NCBI RefSeq assembly: GCF_033568475.1
Contig: NC_133123.1
Location: 6,200,001-6,264,000 of the forward strand
Direction of reading: 5' to 3'
DNA: 64,000 bases
Origin: Henckelia pumila
Lineage: Eukaryota > Streptophyta > Magnoliopsida > Lamiales > Gesneriaceae
Made by a program: the position numbers and the translations under genes. The notes under the pieces are model-generated. The model ran no database searches. It worked only from the letters and a program-made list of their open reading frames with translations, and was not told the origin of the DNA. Position 1 is the stretch's first letter; each line of letters opens with the position of its first letter. Shown here piece after piece: positions 11,193 to 23,048 of this stretch.

Positions 11193-11903
11193 GAGACTGT
11201 GTAGGCATGAGACTGCATAGTTGAAGAGGGCTTAAAAGATTTCATATGTACTATTTATATCAAGAAGGTGCATCTTCTTTTCGGGAGCTCATCATATAAG
11301 AACTCCAAAGTTAAGCATGCTTGACTTGGGATAATTTTAGGATGACTGACCCTCTGTGAAGTTTCTCAGGGTGAGTATGAGTGAGGACATAAACACACTG
11401 AAAAGAATCGTCTTGATATAGTGGGTCATCACAAATAGGATCAGTGCCGACCTCTCTTAGTACGGTATGGTTCGGGGACGAACCAGACGGAAGATGGTGG
11501 GCATGTGACGCCCGGGGCTGAGGAGGCAGGGAATGATCGCCGGTGCCAAGAGGTTGCATGGACAATGAGCCGCCCCTGGTAGGCTAGCTTCTAGGCGGAG
11601 GGAGATATGAATGAACCGATCCCGTACCCGAATGAGAGAGATTCTAAGACTATGTAGGTATGAGACTGCATAGTTGAGGAGAGCTTAAAAGATTTTATAT
11701 GTACTATTCATATAAAGAAGATGCATCTTCTTTTTGGGAGCTTATAATATAAGAACTCCAAAGTTAAGCGTTCTTGACTTGAGACAATTTCTTGACTTGG
11801 GGCAATTTTATGATGGATGACCCTCTGAGAAGTTTTTCAAAGTGTGTGTGAGTGAAGATATAAGCACACTGGAAAGAATCATCTTGATACAGTGGTCGTT
11901 ACA

Positions 11904-12928
11904 CAATCTTTTACAAATTAAGTTTTTTTTTGTGAAAAAGTTAATTTAACTTCATCTCAAAGAAATTAACAAATTTTAGAATTTCAAATATTATCATATT
12001 AAGATTTTCATTGGAAAAATCTTTATAATTCATTAACAAACAAATAAAAAGAATTTTGAAATTTCAATCTTCTTGTAAACTGAATACTTATCTAATAATA
12101 TAGCATGCACATAATTTGATAATTTTGACATCATCATAATAAGTAATTTTACAAAAAACATCATTATCAAATATCTCAAGTATATATAAACAAATGATAA
12201 AATTGACTGTATACATTGTAAAACTTTGACATGTATTCACACTTTTATAATACTAGTAAAAGTCACGTGTTTTGCGCGTGAAAATAATTTTTATTATCGA
12301 TAAACGTTGTTAAATAAATGAGTTGAGATGAGAAGAGATAAACATGCAAATAGTTAATAATCTTCATGATTTTTAGTAAATATTAAATTCAATATAATAT
12401 GATATTTATAACATGTATTATAAAATGAGTGCGAAGAATCTTTGTTTAAAGATTTTATATGTTAAAAGTACAACTGAATTTATAGACATTTTATTTATCT
12501 TTGAGCTTTAGCAATTTCAGAAGTCCGTTTCCGCACTCTACCAGTAAACTACTGCATTTCTATCAAGAACGAGATTTGCCTGTCAAACTGCTAAAACCAG
12601 AACCAGGCCCGAGAAGAAGAAGAAATTTGATAGTGTTCATTCACCCCCTTCCCCTCTAAACACTCCATCCGGTGCTACAATTGGTATAAGAGCCAAGATC
12701 ATGAGTTCGATTTCCATTGATTGCAAGAAGTGCAATTATTGAGAGAGAGATTGTTGAGGTGCAATAATTGTCTCTGCTTGGTAGAACGATAGAACTATAA
12801 TGCTTGGACTGCTGTGCAGTTTAAAAAATTTGAGTTGCACCATTAATACCAGCTATAATTTTTGATAAAGCGGCAAGCGTTCGATCCCACGCATCCCAAT
12901 CAAATCACAAGAATACTCATTTTTTATT
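11904..12928 (+). mobile_element. Duplicated flank, then copia LTR/PBS relic
   Basis: Bases 11905-12150 match 40610-40880. Further on, CTACA ends at about 12679 and is followed by TTGGTATAAGAGCC (12681-12694). This is a slightly altered tRNA-iMet primer-binding site, so 12679 is the right edge of a copia-type LTR whose left edge I cannot place (perhaps about 12260-12380). The leader to about 12850 contains phrases common after such LTRs (TGCAAGAAGTGCAATTATTG). No gag or pol survives. Confidence 0.55.
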
Positions 12929-13249
12929 GGGAAAATTGCAAATTTAGTCCTGTATGTTTGTCACTTTGCGATTTTGGTCCTTTATGTTTTCACATTTCAG
13001 TTTTAGTCCTGTATGTTTCGATTTTTGGCAATTTCGGTCCTTTTTCTTCGAAAATGCTGACGTGGCACTGTACACGTCAGCTCCACATCAGCATTGAATT
13101 TGTGCCACGTCAGCGCCACATCAGAAAAAGGACTAAAATTGCCAAAAAAATAAAGATAGCGGACTAAAACTGCAATCTGAAAATATAAAGGACCAAAATC
13201 GCAAAGTGACAAACATACAGGACCAAAAAAGCAATTTTCCCTTTTTATT
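12921..13249. mobile_element. Mutator-like MITE, GGGAAAATTGC family, copy 1
   Basis: The element at 12929-13241 begins GGGAAAATTGCAAATTTAG and ends inverted GCAATTTTCCC. It is flanked by tttttatt. The two arms repeat phrases such as TTTGTCACTTTGCGATTTTG. The paralogous segment at about 42386 has the intact target (ACTCAATTTTATTTCATAA), confirming insertion after duplication. Sister copies are 38851-39168 and 41398-41713. Confidence 0.85.
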
Positions 13250-14790
13250 TCATAAAAACATATTTTATTGAATTTGTAACCTATCTAGCTAGCTATCCTA
13301 TAATCCACATATTTTTATAGCAATGGAAATTGAATAAAAATAGTTGTGTGTGGCTCGTGAGGCTTATGTCCAAAATATATTCAAAGTTTTTTCATGTTAA
13401 TAACATCCTTGACACATTTTGAGCCGTATATATCAAACTAGATAGAATTTGATTAACTTTATTCACGATGTGAAAATCCGTAGTTGTATCTCTCCGGAGT
13501 CACAATCATTTTTTATTTATTTATTATATATTTATAGGGATGTGCCAAATTCGAATTAGTCACACCACTATCTAAACCGGATCATGTTTTATTTATTTAT
13601 TATTTTTAAAAAATATCTTCTTGGACGTTAGGACGTCCATATTTGAAGTAGGGGTCAGCTTTTATGTTCACTACATGGAAGTGATGGATCAACTGACTAT
13701 ACATTCTTAAAAAAAAATTAAAATTAGCTTTTTCCAAAATCTTTATAAAATATTTAAATTTATTTAACGACAAATATGTGTTTGATCAACTATTTTATTA
13801 AAAAATTTATATGAAAAATAATGTGTTCTGATTTTCATCATGATAAAAGGATTTTTTTAATACATTAACTTGTCTCTTTTTTAGTTTTGACTCATTAATT
13901 TTTCAAATTTTGCTTTTGATAAATTAAGTTTTAATTTTCGGATATTGGTCCAATCGCTGACTTTAATTGAGAGGGAAAAAATCTTTAAGTTGCGATTACA
14001 ATGAACTATATAGGACGAGAACAAATATAAATTGAAATTTGGGAAATGAATTTTTAAGTCTCTCTTCTTGTATTCGCTGCATGCTTACCCTCTATTTCCT
14101 ATATTTTTTGTTTTGTTTTGTAATTTTAATCATTTTTCCATCAGAAACATATGTGTCCCCAAATATATCACCATCATGTTTGCATCTCATCCATGCCACA
14201 TCAACATCGTGTAGAAATATGACTAAATTATAAAAATAAATAAAGATATGAGACTAAAATTATAATTAGATACAACAAAAGACCAAAAATTTGTGGGAAA
14301 ATCAACAACCAAAATTACAAAATTTCCTTTCGTTAAACACATCCATATACGTTTGCATATATAACATGATAAATCTCATTAAAACAATATTTAAATAAAT
14401 TCTAGCTAATTAATTATTTTAAATTAACAAAATTGGATTTATATATGCTAAAATCGTGAGTGCAAGAAATTATATGATCTCAATGAAAGTATAAAAATTA
14501 TTTTTTCGGGCTCACACCGAGCTCAATCTTTTGAACTCAAATTCATAACTTCACACGTTTTTCGGTAGTCTCCGCGAGAGCTTATTTAAGTGTTTTGTAA
14601 TTTTTACATATAATTTCTGAATAATTTTTTGTCAGTTTCTATTTTCAACTCCATTTGGATTTGGGAACCGACAAATTAGTCGGTTACTAATTAAACGATA
14701 TATGGATCAAATTTAACCGTGACATTATTTTTTCCCCATCAAATTAGGTGGAGGGAACGTATCATTCATTGCGCACACAGCACAAGTCAA
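13242..14790. other. Duplicated intergenic DNA, no gene
   Basis: Matches to the region upstream of lipase A are 13450-13690 (with 4387-4600), 13960-14090 (with 5590-5720) and 14130-14560 (with 6480-6880). A half-MITE resembling 44465-44725 lies around 13830-13950. Short open frames here are not supported by composition or similarity. Confidence 0.6.
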
Positions 14791-14837
14791 AATCGTATTC
14801 CTACTTGAGAAATTCGAAGGGGTACCTTTCTGCAGTT

Positions 14838-14946
14838 TCTTTGGTTATGATTAGGCCACATCCAATTTTCATGTGGGCCCATATAAAAATTGTGGGCAAC
14901 ATAGTGAGGGCCACATAAAAATTGGCCAATCATAGCCAAAGAAAGA
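14838..14946. repeat. 109-bp foldback hairpin
   Basis: TTTCTTTGGTTATGATTAGG at about 14838 is repeated as its inverse complement, ending CCAATCATAGCCAAAGAAAG at about 14946, with GGCCACAT/ATGTGGGCC inner arms. The result is a compact hairpin with a short loop near 14885. It could be a tiny MITE or a small-RNA precursor-like fold. No flanking duplication was identified. Confidence 0.7.
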
Positions 14947-15172
14947 CCGAGAGATATTACTCTTTCGATAGATAACACTTGGTCAGAGGTTAGAAGTTCG
15001 ATTACTAGTTTTTACCAACACTTTTTTAGATTGGTTTGTCGCATATGACTTATCTAGTACGGTTTACCTGACTAGCGTGGTCTGCAGACTATTGCGTTAA
15101 TCCGAGAATTTACCCAGTGTGCACCAAAAGATAGCGGCTGCGGGTTCCCACGTCATAAAAATAAAATAAAAT
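14947..15172 (+). mobile_element. Au-type SINE
   Basis: A Pol III box B-like AGTTCGATTAC lies at about 14995. The 3' body matches the widespread plant Au SINE as I remember it: AGACTATTGCGTTAATCCGA, then GTGTGCACC, then GATAGCGGCTGCGGGTTCCC, followed by an ATAAAATAAAAT tail ending near 15172. SINEs of this type are tRNA-derived and mobilised by LINE machinery. The 5' end is approximate because box A is degenerate. Confidence 0.7.
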
Positions 15173-15761
15173 AATCTCATCACGATCTCATATAAATTTT
15201 TGTGATAAATGATATTGAGCCCGTCTCATCACGAATCTATAAGAAACGTTTTACAGGCTCCAAACCATTTCAAAATTCAATCTCAATGACGGTCGAAGTT
15301 CAAATATTATGCTCGAATTAATATGATACGTGCAATTTCTTTTTATTAAATAAACTTTCAAACTAAACCAACTGATTATGGAAAATCGTCAATGAGCTCT
15401 TAGTCTAATGTCCAAAGGTGAGGCCTTGAAACCAATTGGTCTCAGGGTCAATTTTCGCCGATTGCGGGTATTTTTTCTAATTTATTTAGATAGATTTAAG
15501 TAGTTTCTTTGTCCGATATAATCAAGTCTCGGGTTAATGCTCAAGTATCTTTAAAATATTAATAAAGATATGATAAGATTTTTTTATCATATCATCAATA
15601 CTATCTCTCGGAGAGAAGTGACGAAGAGTGAAATGAGGAGAAACTTTGAAGTGGTTGACTTTATATTTTAGAGCATGTGAGACAATATTCTGGTTGCTTG
15701 TAATTTTATTTGAGCGTTCGTGACAGAGTGAACTTACAATTTACATGGTGCCAAGAATGTC

Positions 15762-15921
15762 GGGCTTTTAGGGTGGCCACGAGTGGTGTTGGCTTACATA
15801 TTGCCGAATTGGTTGGGCTTTTGAGGGAGACCACGAATGACGTGGGCTTACACATTGCCGAACTGATCAAGCTTTTGAGGGAGGCCATGAGTGGCGTGAG
15901 TTTACATGTAATTGTCAAGCT
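15762..15921 (+). repeat. Minisatellite, about 53-54 bp x 3
   Basis: Three diverged tandem units contain GGCTTTTGAGGGAG, then CCACGAATGACGTGGGCTTA, then an ATTGCCGAA segment, starting near 15762, 15815 and 15869. The array is at the left of a second tandem array (15964-16075). No coding role is evident, although two overlapping frames stay open across the repeats because the period is near a multiple of three. Confidence 0.65.
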
Positions 15922-15963
15922 ATGTTGGGCTTATAAAGTGTCAAGTCATAGATTGGGGCTTTA

Positions 15964-16075
15964 GTACTAGATTGCATGCCCGATATTGTAAAATAGGGTC
16001 TTACTGCGAGATTGCATTTTCGATATCGTAAAAGGGCTTTACTGCGATATTGCATGCACGAGATCTGTAAAAGGA
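15964..16075 (+). repeat. Short tandem repeat, about 45-50 bp
   Basis: Degenerate units contain TACTGCGAGATTGCAT followed by a CGATATCGTAAAAGGG-like segment, seen about two and a half times. The unit is unrelated to that of the neighbouring 15762-15921 array. Confidence 0.5.
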
Positions 16076-16380
16076 TCCAAACAAAAAATACAAGGCAATA
16101 GAAGTCCAACAAGTTTGATCATAAGAAAACAAACATAGAACTTTAATACTAGGAGAGTTTTTAGAAAAGATAATAAATTTTAAAAATAAAAACTTCGATA
16201 ATTTAATGTCAAGATAAGAGTATTTGAAATACTTATCTCTCATTTTTTGGATGACATGAATTTGGATGTATAACAAGATAACATCTTCTATTCTTTGCTC
16301 AAAGAATCGACTTGATGTAGTAATAGAAAATGATCTCCACCATAAAAAATGAGCCAGTGTGACATTAAACATCATTTCAA

Positions 16381-17006
16381 TATCAGATTAGGGATGACAA
16401 TGGATCGTGTTTAAACACAGCTCTGCATTCAACTCGACCTGGCGGGACGTGATCTAGACCCTGTCAAGCGAATCCACATGCGGGCCCGGGGCGGGTCCCG
16501 AGTTTGGCCGGACCACCCGTCCCGGACCCGCTCCGCCAAAAATATATATTAATATATAAATATAAAATATATATGTATATATATTAATAATATATAATTA
16601 TATTTTTTATATTAAATAATCAATATTTTATCCATAATTTGAGTTTATAATATTTTTGGATTGAAATTATTTTAATATATTATGATATTTTTAATATGAA
16701 AATGTATTATTAAAATTTTTCTTATGGTATTAATTATTAATTAAATAAAAAATGATACATTTTAACTTGTGAGAATAATTTTTGTCCTAAATATTATTAA
16801 ACAAATTTGAAAAATAAATTTAATGATGTTTTGTTAATTTTTTAACTTATTAAATTTTTTTATTTAATAAAATTTAAATTATATAAAATTTGACGAGTCC
16901 AACGAATCTAACTCAGATTGACACCGTCGAGTTCACGGATCCAAAGAAAAGCGGGGCGTGTCCCGGATTTGCCCGAACCCGCCCTTTTGCCATTATTATA
17001 TCAGAT
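16381..17006. mobile_element. hAT-type MITE, 610 bp, with known empty site
   Basis: The element at 16389-16998 is flanked by tatcagat (16381-16388 and 16999-17006). The ends carry ATGACAATGG and, in reverse complement, ATGGCAAAAGG. Subterminal regions are GC-rich (GCGGGTCCCG, CCCGAACCCGCC) around an AT-rich core. The paralogous sequence near 53820 reads straight through CAATATCAGATC, giving an exact pre-insertion site. Confidence 0.9.
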
Positions 17007-18372
17007 CATATGATAACGACTAGAATAGCCCACATATAAACAGGGGCGGCCCTCCAACGGTGGAGCCCAAATTTGTTTTAAAAAAATTATTATACATAAT
17101 TACATATATATTATAAATATTAAATATTATGTATTAATGTTGTTTGATTAATTATTATTATTTTATAATAGTTATTAAAAAAATTGAAGAATACTTAGGC
17201 ATCGTCAACAACGAAGTTATCATCAAAACTGATATGTTCAATTTTCGCTTCGTTCATCACCTCTCAGTTTGGTGTCGTTCGTCGTCAACGATCACTTTTC
17301 ATCGCCTCTCCTTGATCATCGACGTTCTTAGCCTTGAGCTTTATAGCTTGATGTTCGACCAATTTCTTCTCGACATCTGTGTGCGTTAAAAATTTAACTT
17401 ATGGCTCGTTCAATTTAATTTTGATTTAATGTTAGATTTTAATATTTATATTTAAATTTTGAGTTTTGATGATTCAATGTAATTTTTTTTGGATAATTTC
17501 ATAATTATATTCACAAAATATGAAGATAATTTTGTATAGCTCGATTATATTTGATTTTTAAATGGGAATTGGTAGCGCTAAGTCGTATCACGCCCAAATT
17601 ACCCAACTTAAATCAGATAACAAAATATGCAGTAGTGTGAGTAGGGATCGTTTCCACGAGGAAAGTGAAATTTAAATAGTGTTCTTAAAATACTGAAAAT
17701 AATAAAAGTGGATTTTTTTGGATTTTACTAACTACTATGCAAGAATTAAAATAAGAAAGATCAATAAACTAACGAGACTTGGTATCGGTCGACTACACCC
17801 TTAAAATTATTCATTCGATCACCGATTCCCTAAAAATAATTAATTCACATTGAATATTCATCATTGGAAATTTAATTCCCGTTTCACCTTAATTTTAGTT
17901 ATTAACTAGACACCAGCGTTTTAAGTTAACCCTTACCCCATAAATTAACCCAATATCAGAGATTAGATTTAAATCCACGATAGCATTCAAATGAGTAAAA
18001 TTGATGAATCTAGATAACACAAATACCAGCGATTGTATTTAATCTAGTCAATTGTTGTTCCTACGATTTAACAAATTCAACAACAGAAAATATTAATCAT
18101 AGTTGCTTCACAAATTAGATGGTTCAAACAATTACGGATTTTTATTCTAATTGAGCAATAGATTGTATAGAAAAATCCTAAGGTGATCAATCCTAAAATC
18201 TCACATACAAGCATGACAATCAATCCAAAACAACTCTTGATACGCAATTTGAAATTAAACAATAGAAAACTGAACCTCACAAATAAAATAACTCAAGGGT
18301 TCGTCTTCCTCAACCAAGTACTAAACTAAAAAAGAATTAAATCTAAGAAATGAGAGATAAAACCTAGCCGCC

Positions 18373-21017
18373 AGGAGTGAAACGACCCTAACTCTATAAT
18401 TAATAAATAAATATGCGGATTTTTTTTTTATATACTCACTAAATAAAATATGCACATATATGCCCATACATACATGCACAGAATAAAAAGATTTAAAATA
18501 AATAAATAAATAACTTAAATAAAAATTGCATTCTTTAAATAAAATAAATATCTGAGTCAAACATTTAATTAAAAATACTGCATAAATAAAATGATAAAAT
18601 TTGCATGCACTGACAACATTCAATAAAATATTCAAAACTCACAACCACTGAAAAATAATATAAAATGTGTAACATGCTGACATAATAAAAAACATGCAAT
18701 GTGACTCAGACATCTATCACGGTCATGGGGATCACTGCCAGCCTGCTCATACGTCCTCGCCTCCGGTGGGTACTACATCCTCCTCTACGTACTCACCTGC
18801 ACCATACCAGTGTAGTGAGCCTAGAGGCCCAACATGCTAACATAACAAGGGTTTAAAATAATTTAAATCAATTTACTACTGATACATAACATATACATAA
18901 ATGAGCATGCTAAAAAAAATATCATAACATATCATAACTTAAATTAACTTAAATAACATAATACATAAATATTGTTGAACAAATTATTTTCTAACATCGC
19001 ATGGTTGTATCCGTAGTGTAACCTTAAATCATACATTAAATACTGATCAGCGTGGAAACCAACGTACATGGCGGTGACGAATCACCTCTCAAATTGGCAG
19101 TAAACTGCCCTTCAATAGTTCACATATGGGGACGAATCCCCCTTAAATCTCAAATTGTCACACTAATTCAACTTCCAACATAAAATATTTTCTTATTGTT
19201 CAACCTTAAACATTTAATCATACATAAAATTATTTCATGAATGCATGTACTTAAATAAAATGTGTGTCCTTCATATATATTTAATTAAATTTCATACTAA
19301 CATATACATATTAAAATAACTTCAATGCATAAAAATAATTAAATATATAATCAGGACACATGCAATTTCTCATGGATTGTACTGCACTGCTGGCCCTAAC
19401 ACTCAAGCCCATTTACTTAAATTTGGCCCATTAACATACTTAAGCCCAATAAAATTGTTCTAAGCCCAAATAAAATTAATTAAAGTCCCATAACACAATT
19501 CTGGCCCAATGGGCCCAAAAGCCCAAAGACTGGCCCAATAACTTTCACGGGCCCTAAAGCCCATGAAAATTATTGGACTCACTTAATTAAATCAATTTAA
19601 GCCCAAATAATTGAAATCAACCCAAAATAATTAAATGGAGCCCAATAAAATTTTAAGATTTAATTAGGCCCATTAAACCTTTAATTAAACTTAAAACTTA
19701 AAAACAAAAATACCCGAGCCCAACTAACTCAACCCGGATCTGGACCCAACTAACTTGACCCAAGACTTGATTGACCCGACCCGAACCTAACCACCTGACC
19801 CGGACCCTTCAAACCCTAAAACCCGAACTGCCCTACCCCTTCCCTAATCTGTCCGCCCGCGAGCAGCAGCCCTTCTAGGGCTGCTGCCGCCGTGCTCCGG
19901 CCGCCCCTGGCCGGAGCTTCGCCGCCCAGACGTAGCCCACGTCTGGGCGGTCCTAACCTGGTCACAACCCCGACCCCATGCAGCCCCAAGCACAGCAGCC
20001 GAAGCCTCTTCCAACGAACCCTACACTGCACTCACCCATGACCGATCTGCACCAGCTGGGTTCCTGGGCTCGTTTGGCTCGATCCACTCGAGCCTAGGCA
20101 ACCCTCAACCATCCTAAACCCCTTCGACCAGCAGTGTACATCACATGGCTAAAGAAAAAAACGATGAACAAACATTAAATCAAGCATGAAAAGTGTCTCA
20201 AGCCATCGATCCAATAGTTTTCTGAAAATTTCTTTGAAGAACATCGATGCACACGCACACACCCGTACATACACTAGTACAATACGAAAAATAGAGAAGG
20301 GATCATGCCTTTCACCGAAAAACGAAGAGAAAACGAGCGTGAGACGATTCCGGGACGACGAACGACGAACACACCTTCGAAGCTTAAAGAAAAATCGAGC
20401 TATGGAGTCTTGGGGATGTCTGGAACGTGACAATGGAGGCTGAAGAGGATGGAGACGGCTAAGGGTTTCGGCCGAATGGGTTAGGGTAGATTAGGTTAAG
20501 TTTTTAATAAAATAGGTTTTTAGGAAATTAAAATATTATTAAGGGTTGTTAAAATATATAAAATATAATAAATAAAAACTCTAATTAATAAGTAAAAATC
20601 TGATAAAAGTTAAAAATCCCGAAATTATTATTTAAAGAAATTTTAAGGATAATTAAAAGTCATTAAAATGGCTAAATTTGGATAAAAATAGACTCCTCAA
20701 ATTATATAAAATTAAATACTAAAAATTTTGAGGTAATAAAACTCAAAATAATATTTTTGGGCTCTAAAATGCTCATGGAATAATTTGACTAGAAAGTTGT
20801 CATTTCGTCCGTCCACGGTCCCGTCTACGCGATTAAAACAATTAAAATACTAAAAATTGTAAAAGCATTAATTATGGGTTAAATGCTTAAAAATAAATTA
20901 AACCATGCACAAATAATTCACATAATTATTTAACCCATAAATCTAAAATTTAAATAATTAAATATCCTAATTATGCATGCGGATTTACGTATTTAAAATA
21001 CCGGGTGTTACAAGGAG
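18373..21017 (-). mobile_element. Solo LTR of a Ty3/gypsy (Tekay-like) element, 2.6 kb
   Basis: Bases 18378-21012 run TGAAACGACC...GGTGTTACA and are flanked by aggag (18373-18377 and 21013-21017). Read on the minus strand it starts TGTAACACCCGG, the characteristic start of Tekay/Del-type LTRs. The intact target AGGAG is present in the other LTR of the host element at 24712-24716. Only one LTR is present, so the internal region was lost by LTR-LTR recombination. The GC-rich stretch 19690-20110 and small frames inside it are not convincing genes. Confidence 0.85.
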
Positions 21018-21139
21018 AGTTCTTCCACGTTCTAAGCCTCCCAATCTGATGATTGATGTGTAAAAATCGGAATCGAGACCTAATAAAAGTCTAGAGTCTA
21101 AAATAAAAGAGTTCCCAAAAATAAAAATTCTTTCCGAAC

Positions 21140-21256
21140 AGACCCGCTTGATCGATCGGTAAAGATTGACCGATCGAGCGAGCTAAAATTATCCAGCTAC
21201 TGTCTTCATACTTTTTTGGCCGCTCGATTGGTAAAGTTTAACCGATCGAGCGAGCT
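21140..21256. repeat. Paired CGATCGGT/ACCGATCG hairpins in LTR (copy 1)
   Basis: Two imperfect palindromes, arms GATCGATCGGT/ACCGATCGAGC and GCTCGATTGGT/ACCGATCGAGC around a spacer of about 8 bp, lie 75 bp apart. They recur at the same place in the other LTR (24843-24955). The same arms appear three times in an unrelated LTR at 32770-32950. Confidence 0.8.
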
Positions 21257-22180
21257 CACTTTTTTCCAGCGCACAATGTTTTTGAAAATTTCATATCTCG
21301 AGATCTTGCCGTTGGATTGAGCTGAAATTTGGACAACAGCTTCAAAACATCTTGAATTTCATTCTGAACAGGGTAGATCGGATTTGGAGCTCACTAAAAT
21401 TAAAAATGATTTTTTGATTATTGCTGCTCCGTAATTTATTCTTGCGCAATAGCTTTTCCATCTTTTCCTCTCAAATGCATCTACCTTTTGATCATTATCC
21501 TTTTTCTCCTAAATCCAAACAAAAACAATAATTAGAAACTATAAAATTAATTAAAGCAATGCAAATTCTCCTAATCATATCAATTTAACCCAAATAACCA
21601 TAATAAACTATCACCACATCAAACTCCCCCATACTTAAACCTTGCTCGCCCTCGAGCAACACAAAACCAAGAATAAATTTGAGCTCATGATCCATAATGA
21701 AGAATAACCATGATTTACACATTTGTGCCTCAGGAATTAACTCAATGCATGATCAAGAAAGGCGCTAAAATTCTAACAACGGAACAAGTTCAATATCTAG
21801 ACATTTCAACTACAGATATAGCCCCGAACGTGTGTGTATGTGTATGGTCATTAGCAAGTGTCATGCACACTCCATAGATCCATTCAATGCAAAACCCCAC
21901 AATAGCTCAAGTTGAAAACCAACACACACATAAGCTCACTTGCACACACTTCTCCACTATCTAACCACTTACAAATACAAATCAAGTAGGACTTTATTAG
22001 CTTGTAACGTGGCCTAGGTATTGGCTTATGAAGTGAAAAGTAAGGATATAACAAATAAGAGAGTATGAAAATATGCACAATAAAAAACTTCTCTCTTCTT
22101 CTTTCTCATTTTTTTCCTCTTTTATACCTTGATTTCATACCTTGATCGCTCTTTTTTTTTTTCATGCTCCATTGTGCGAC

Positions 22181-22181
22181 A

Positions 22182-22225
<44 letters not shown>
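22181..22225. repeat. (TA)n microsatellite
   Basis: An almost uninterrupted TA repeat of about 40 bp lies inside the non-autonomous Ty3 element. Any reading frame across it is meaningless. Confidence 0.95.
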
Positions 22226-22227
<2 letters not shown>

Positions 22228-23048
22228 CAAGGTAAATCTCAAAATTTTTTCATGCACCGATTTTCTTGATAACAACTCAAGAATAGATAAATCATGATAA
22301 TCACAATGCATATAACAAACACATCATACTCCCTTCAAAGGTATGGATTAAATATCATATTTAAGCTCATTAGGGTAGTTGATAGGCTAGCCAAATAATG
22401 TCGAATGAGGTTTAAAAATATTCCAAGAATATTCTATTCTTTTCAATTAAGCTCAAAAGGGACACTAAGGATAAAATTTATTTACATGGTAGGCTCGAAA
22501 GGCTCAAACGAATCAAAGATCGCCTATATCATTTTCATATTCGCTCGCAATCTAGATTTACGCCTCAAAGAATGTGTAGTTAAGTTCTGACATGCACTAG
22601 CCACTTCCTAAGACTATCACAAAGCTCACACGACCTTCACTATGTCATATACAATTCACAAGCCATGACACATGCGTGTTCAAAAATATTCAACAACCAT
22701 ATCAAAGTTTAATTTGCATTGGACATCAAAGTATTCCAAAGTTAGCAAATCATCTATTTTTAAAAGCATGAATGTCATCAATTAGATATCATCATGAGCT
22801 AGTGATTTTCAACAGTCAAATTCATCACAAACTATGAACTCTAAAAAAAATTTAATTTTTTTTTTCAAAAATCGGCTAAATTCTCTCAATGACTGGCTAA
22901 GTCTCACCCCCATACTTCAAATCTTACATTGTCCCCAATGTAAGAAAAAATGCAAAACAAAAAAAAAATAAATACTAAAAATAAAAAAAAATACTCCCCT
23001 TGGGTTGCCTCCCAAGCAGTGCTTGATTTTCAGTCTTCAGCTTAACCC

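Larger units (their letters stand above)
10107..11903 (+). mobile_element. Cassandra-type TRIM with 5S rRNA-like LTRs
   Basis: Two LTRs (10107-11433, interrupted; 11504-11903, 400 bp) start TGTGACG and end near TCACA/TTACA. They flank only about 70 bp of internal DNA, with a degenerate tRNA-Met-type primer site (GGATCAGTGCCGACC near 11437). Each LTR carries a 5S rRNA-derived block: AACTCCAAAGTTAAGC (from about 11301 and 11754) followed by a box C-like GATGACTGACC or GATGGATGACC. This is the hallmark of Cassandra elements, which have no genes and are mobilised in trans. Flanks are caata/caatc, and the paralogous empty site is at about 40620. The LTRs are diverged, so the insertion is old. Confidence 0.85.

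Noticed and set aside
11290..11380. 5S rRNA gene
   Set aside because: Only part of the 5S sequence is recognisable, with many changes, and it lies symmetrically in both LTRs of a TRIM element. It is Cassandra-derived, not a functional 5S gene.
13003..13212. Overlapping open frames on both strands at 12.9-13.2 kb
   Set aside because: They arise from the inverted arms of a MITE (12929-13241). The two 'proteins' are mirror products of the same repeat.
20149..20443. Arginine/serine-rich small ORFs on both strands
   Set aside because: They lie inside a solo LTR with TSDs, overlap each other on opposite strands, and match no recognisable domain.
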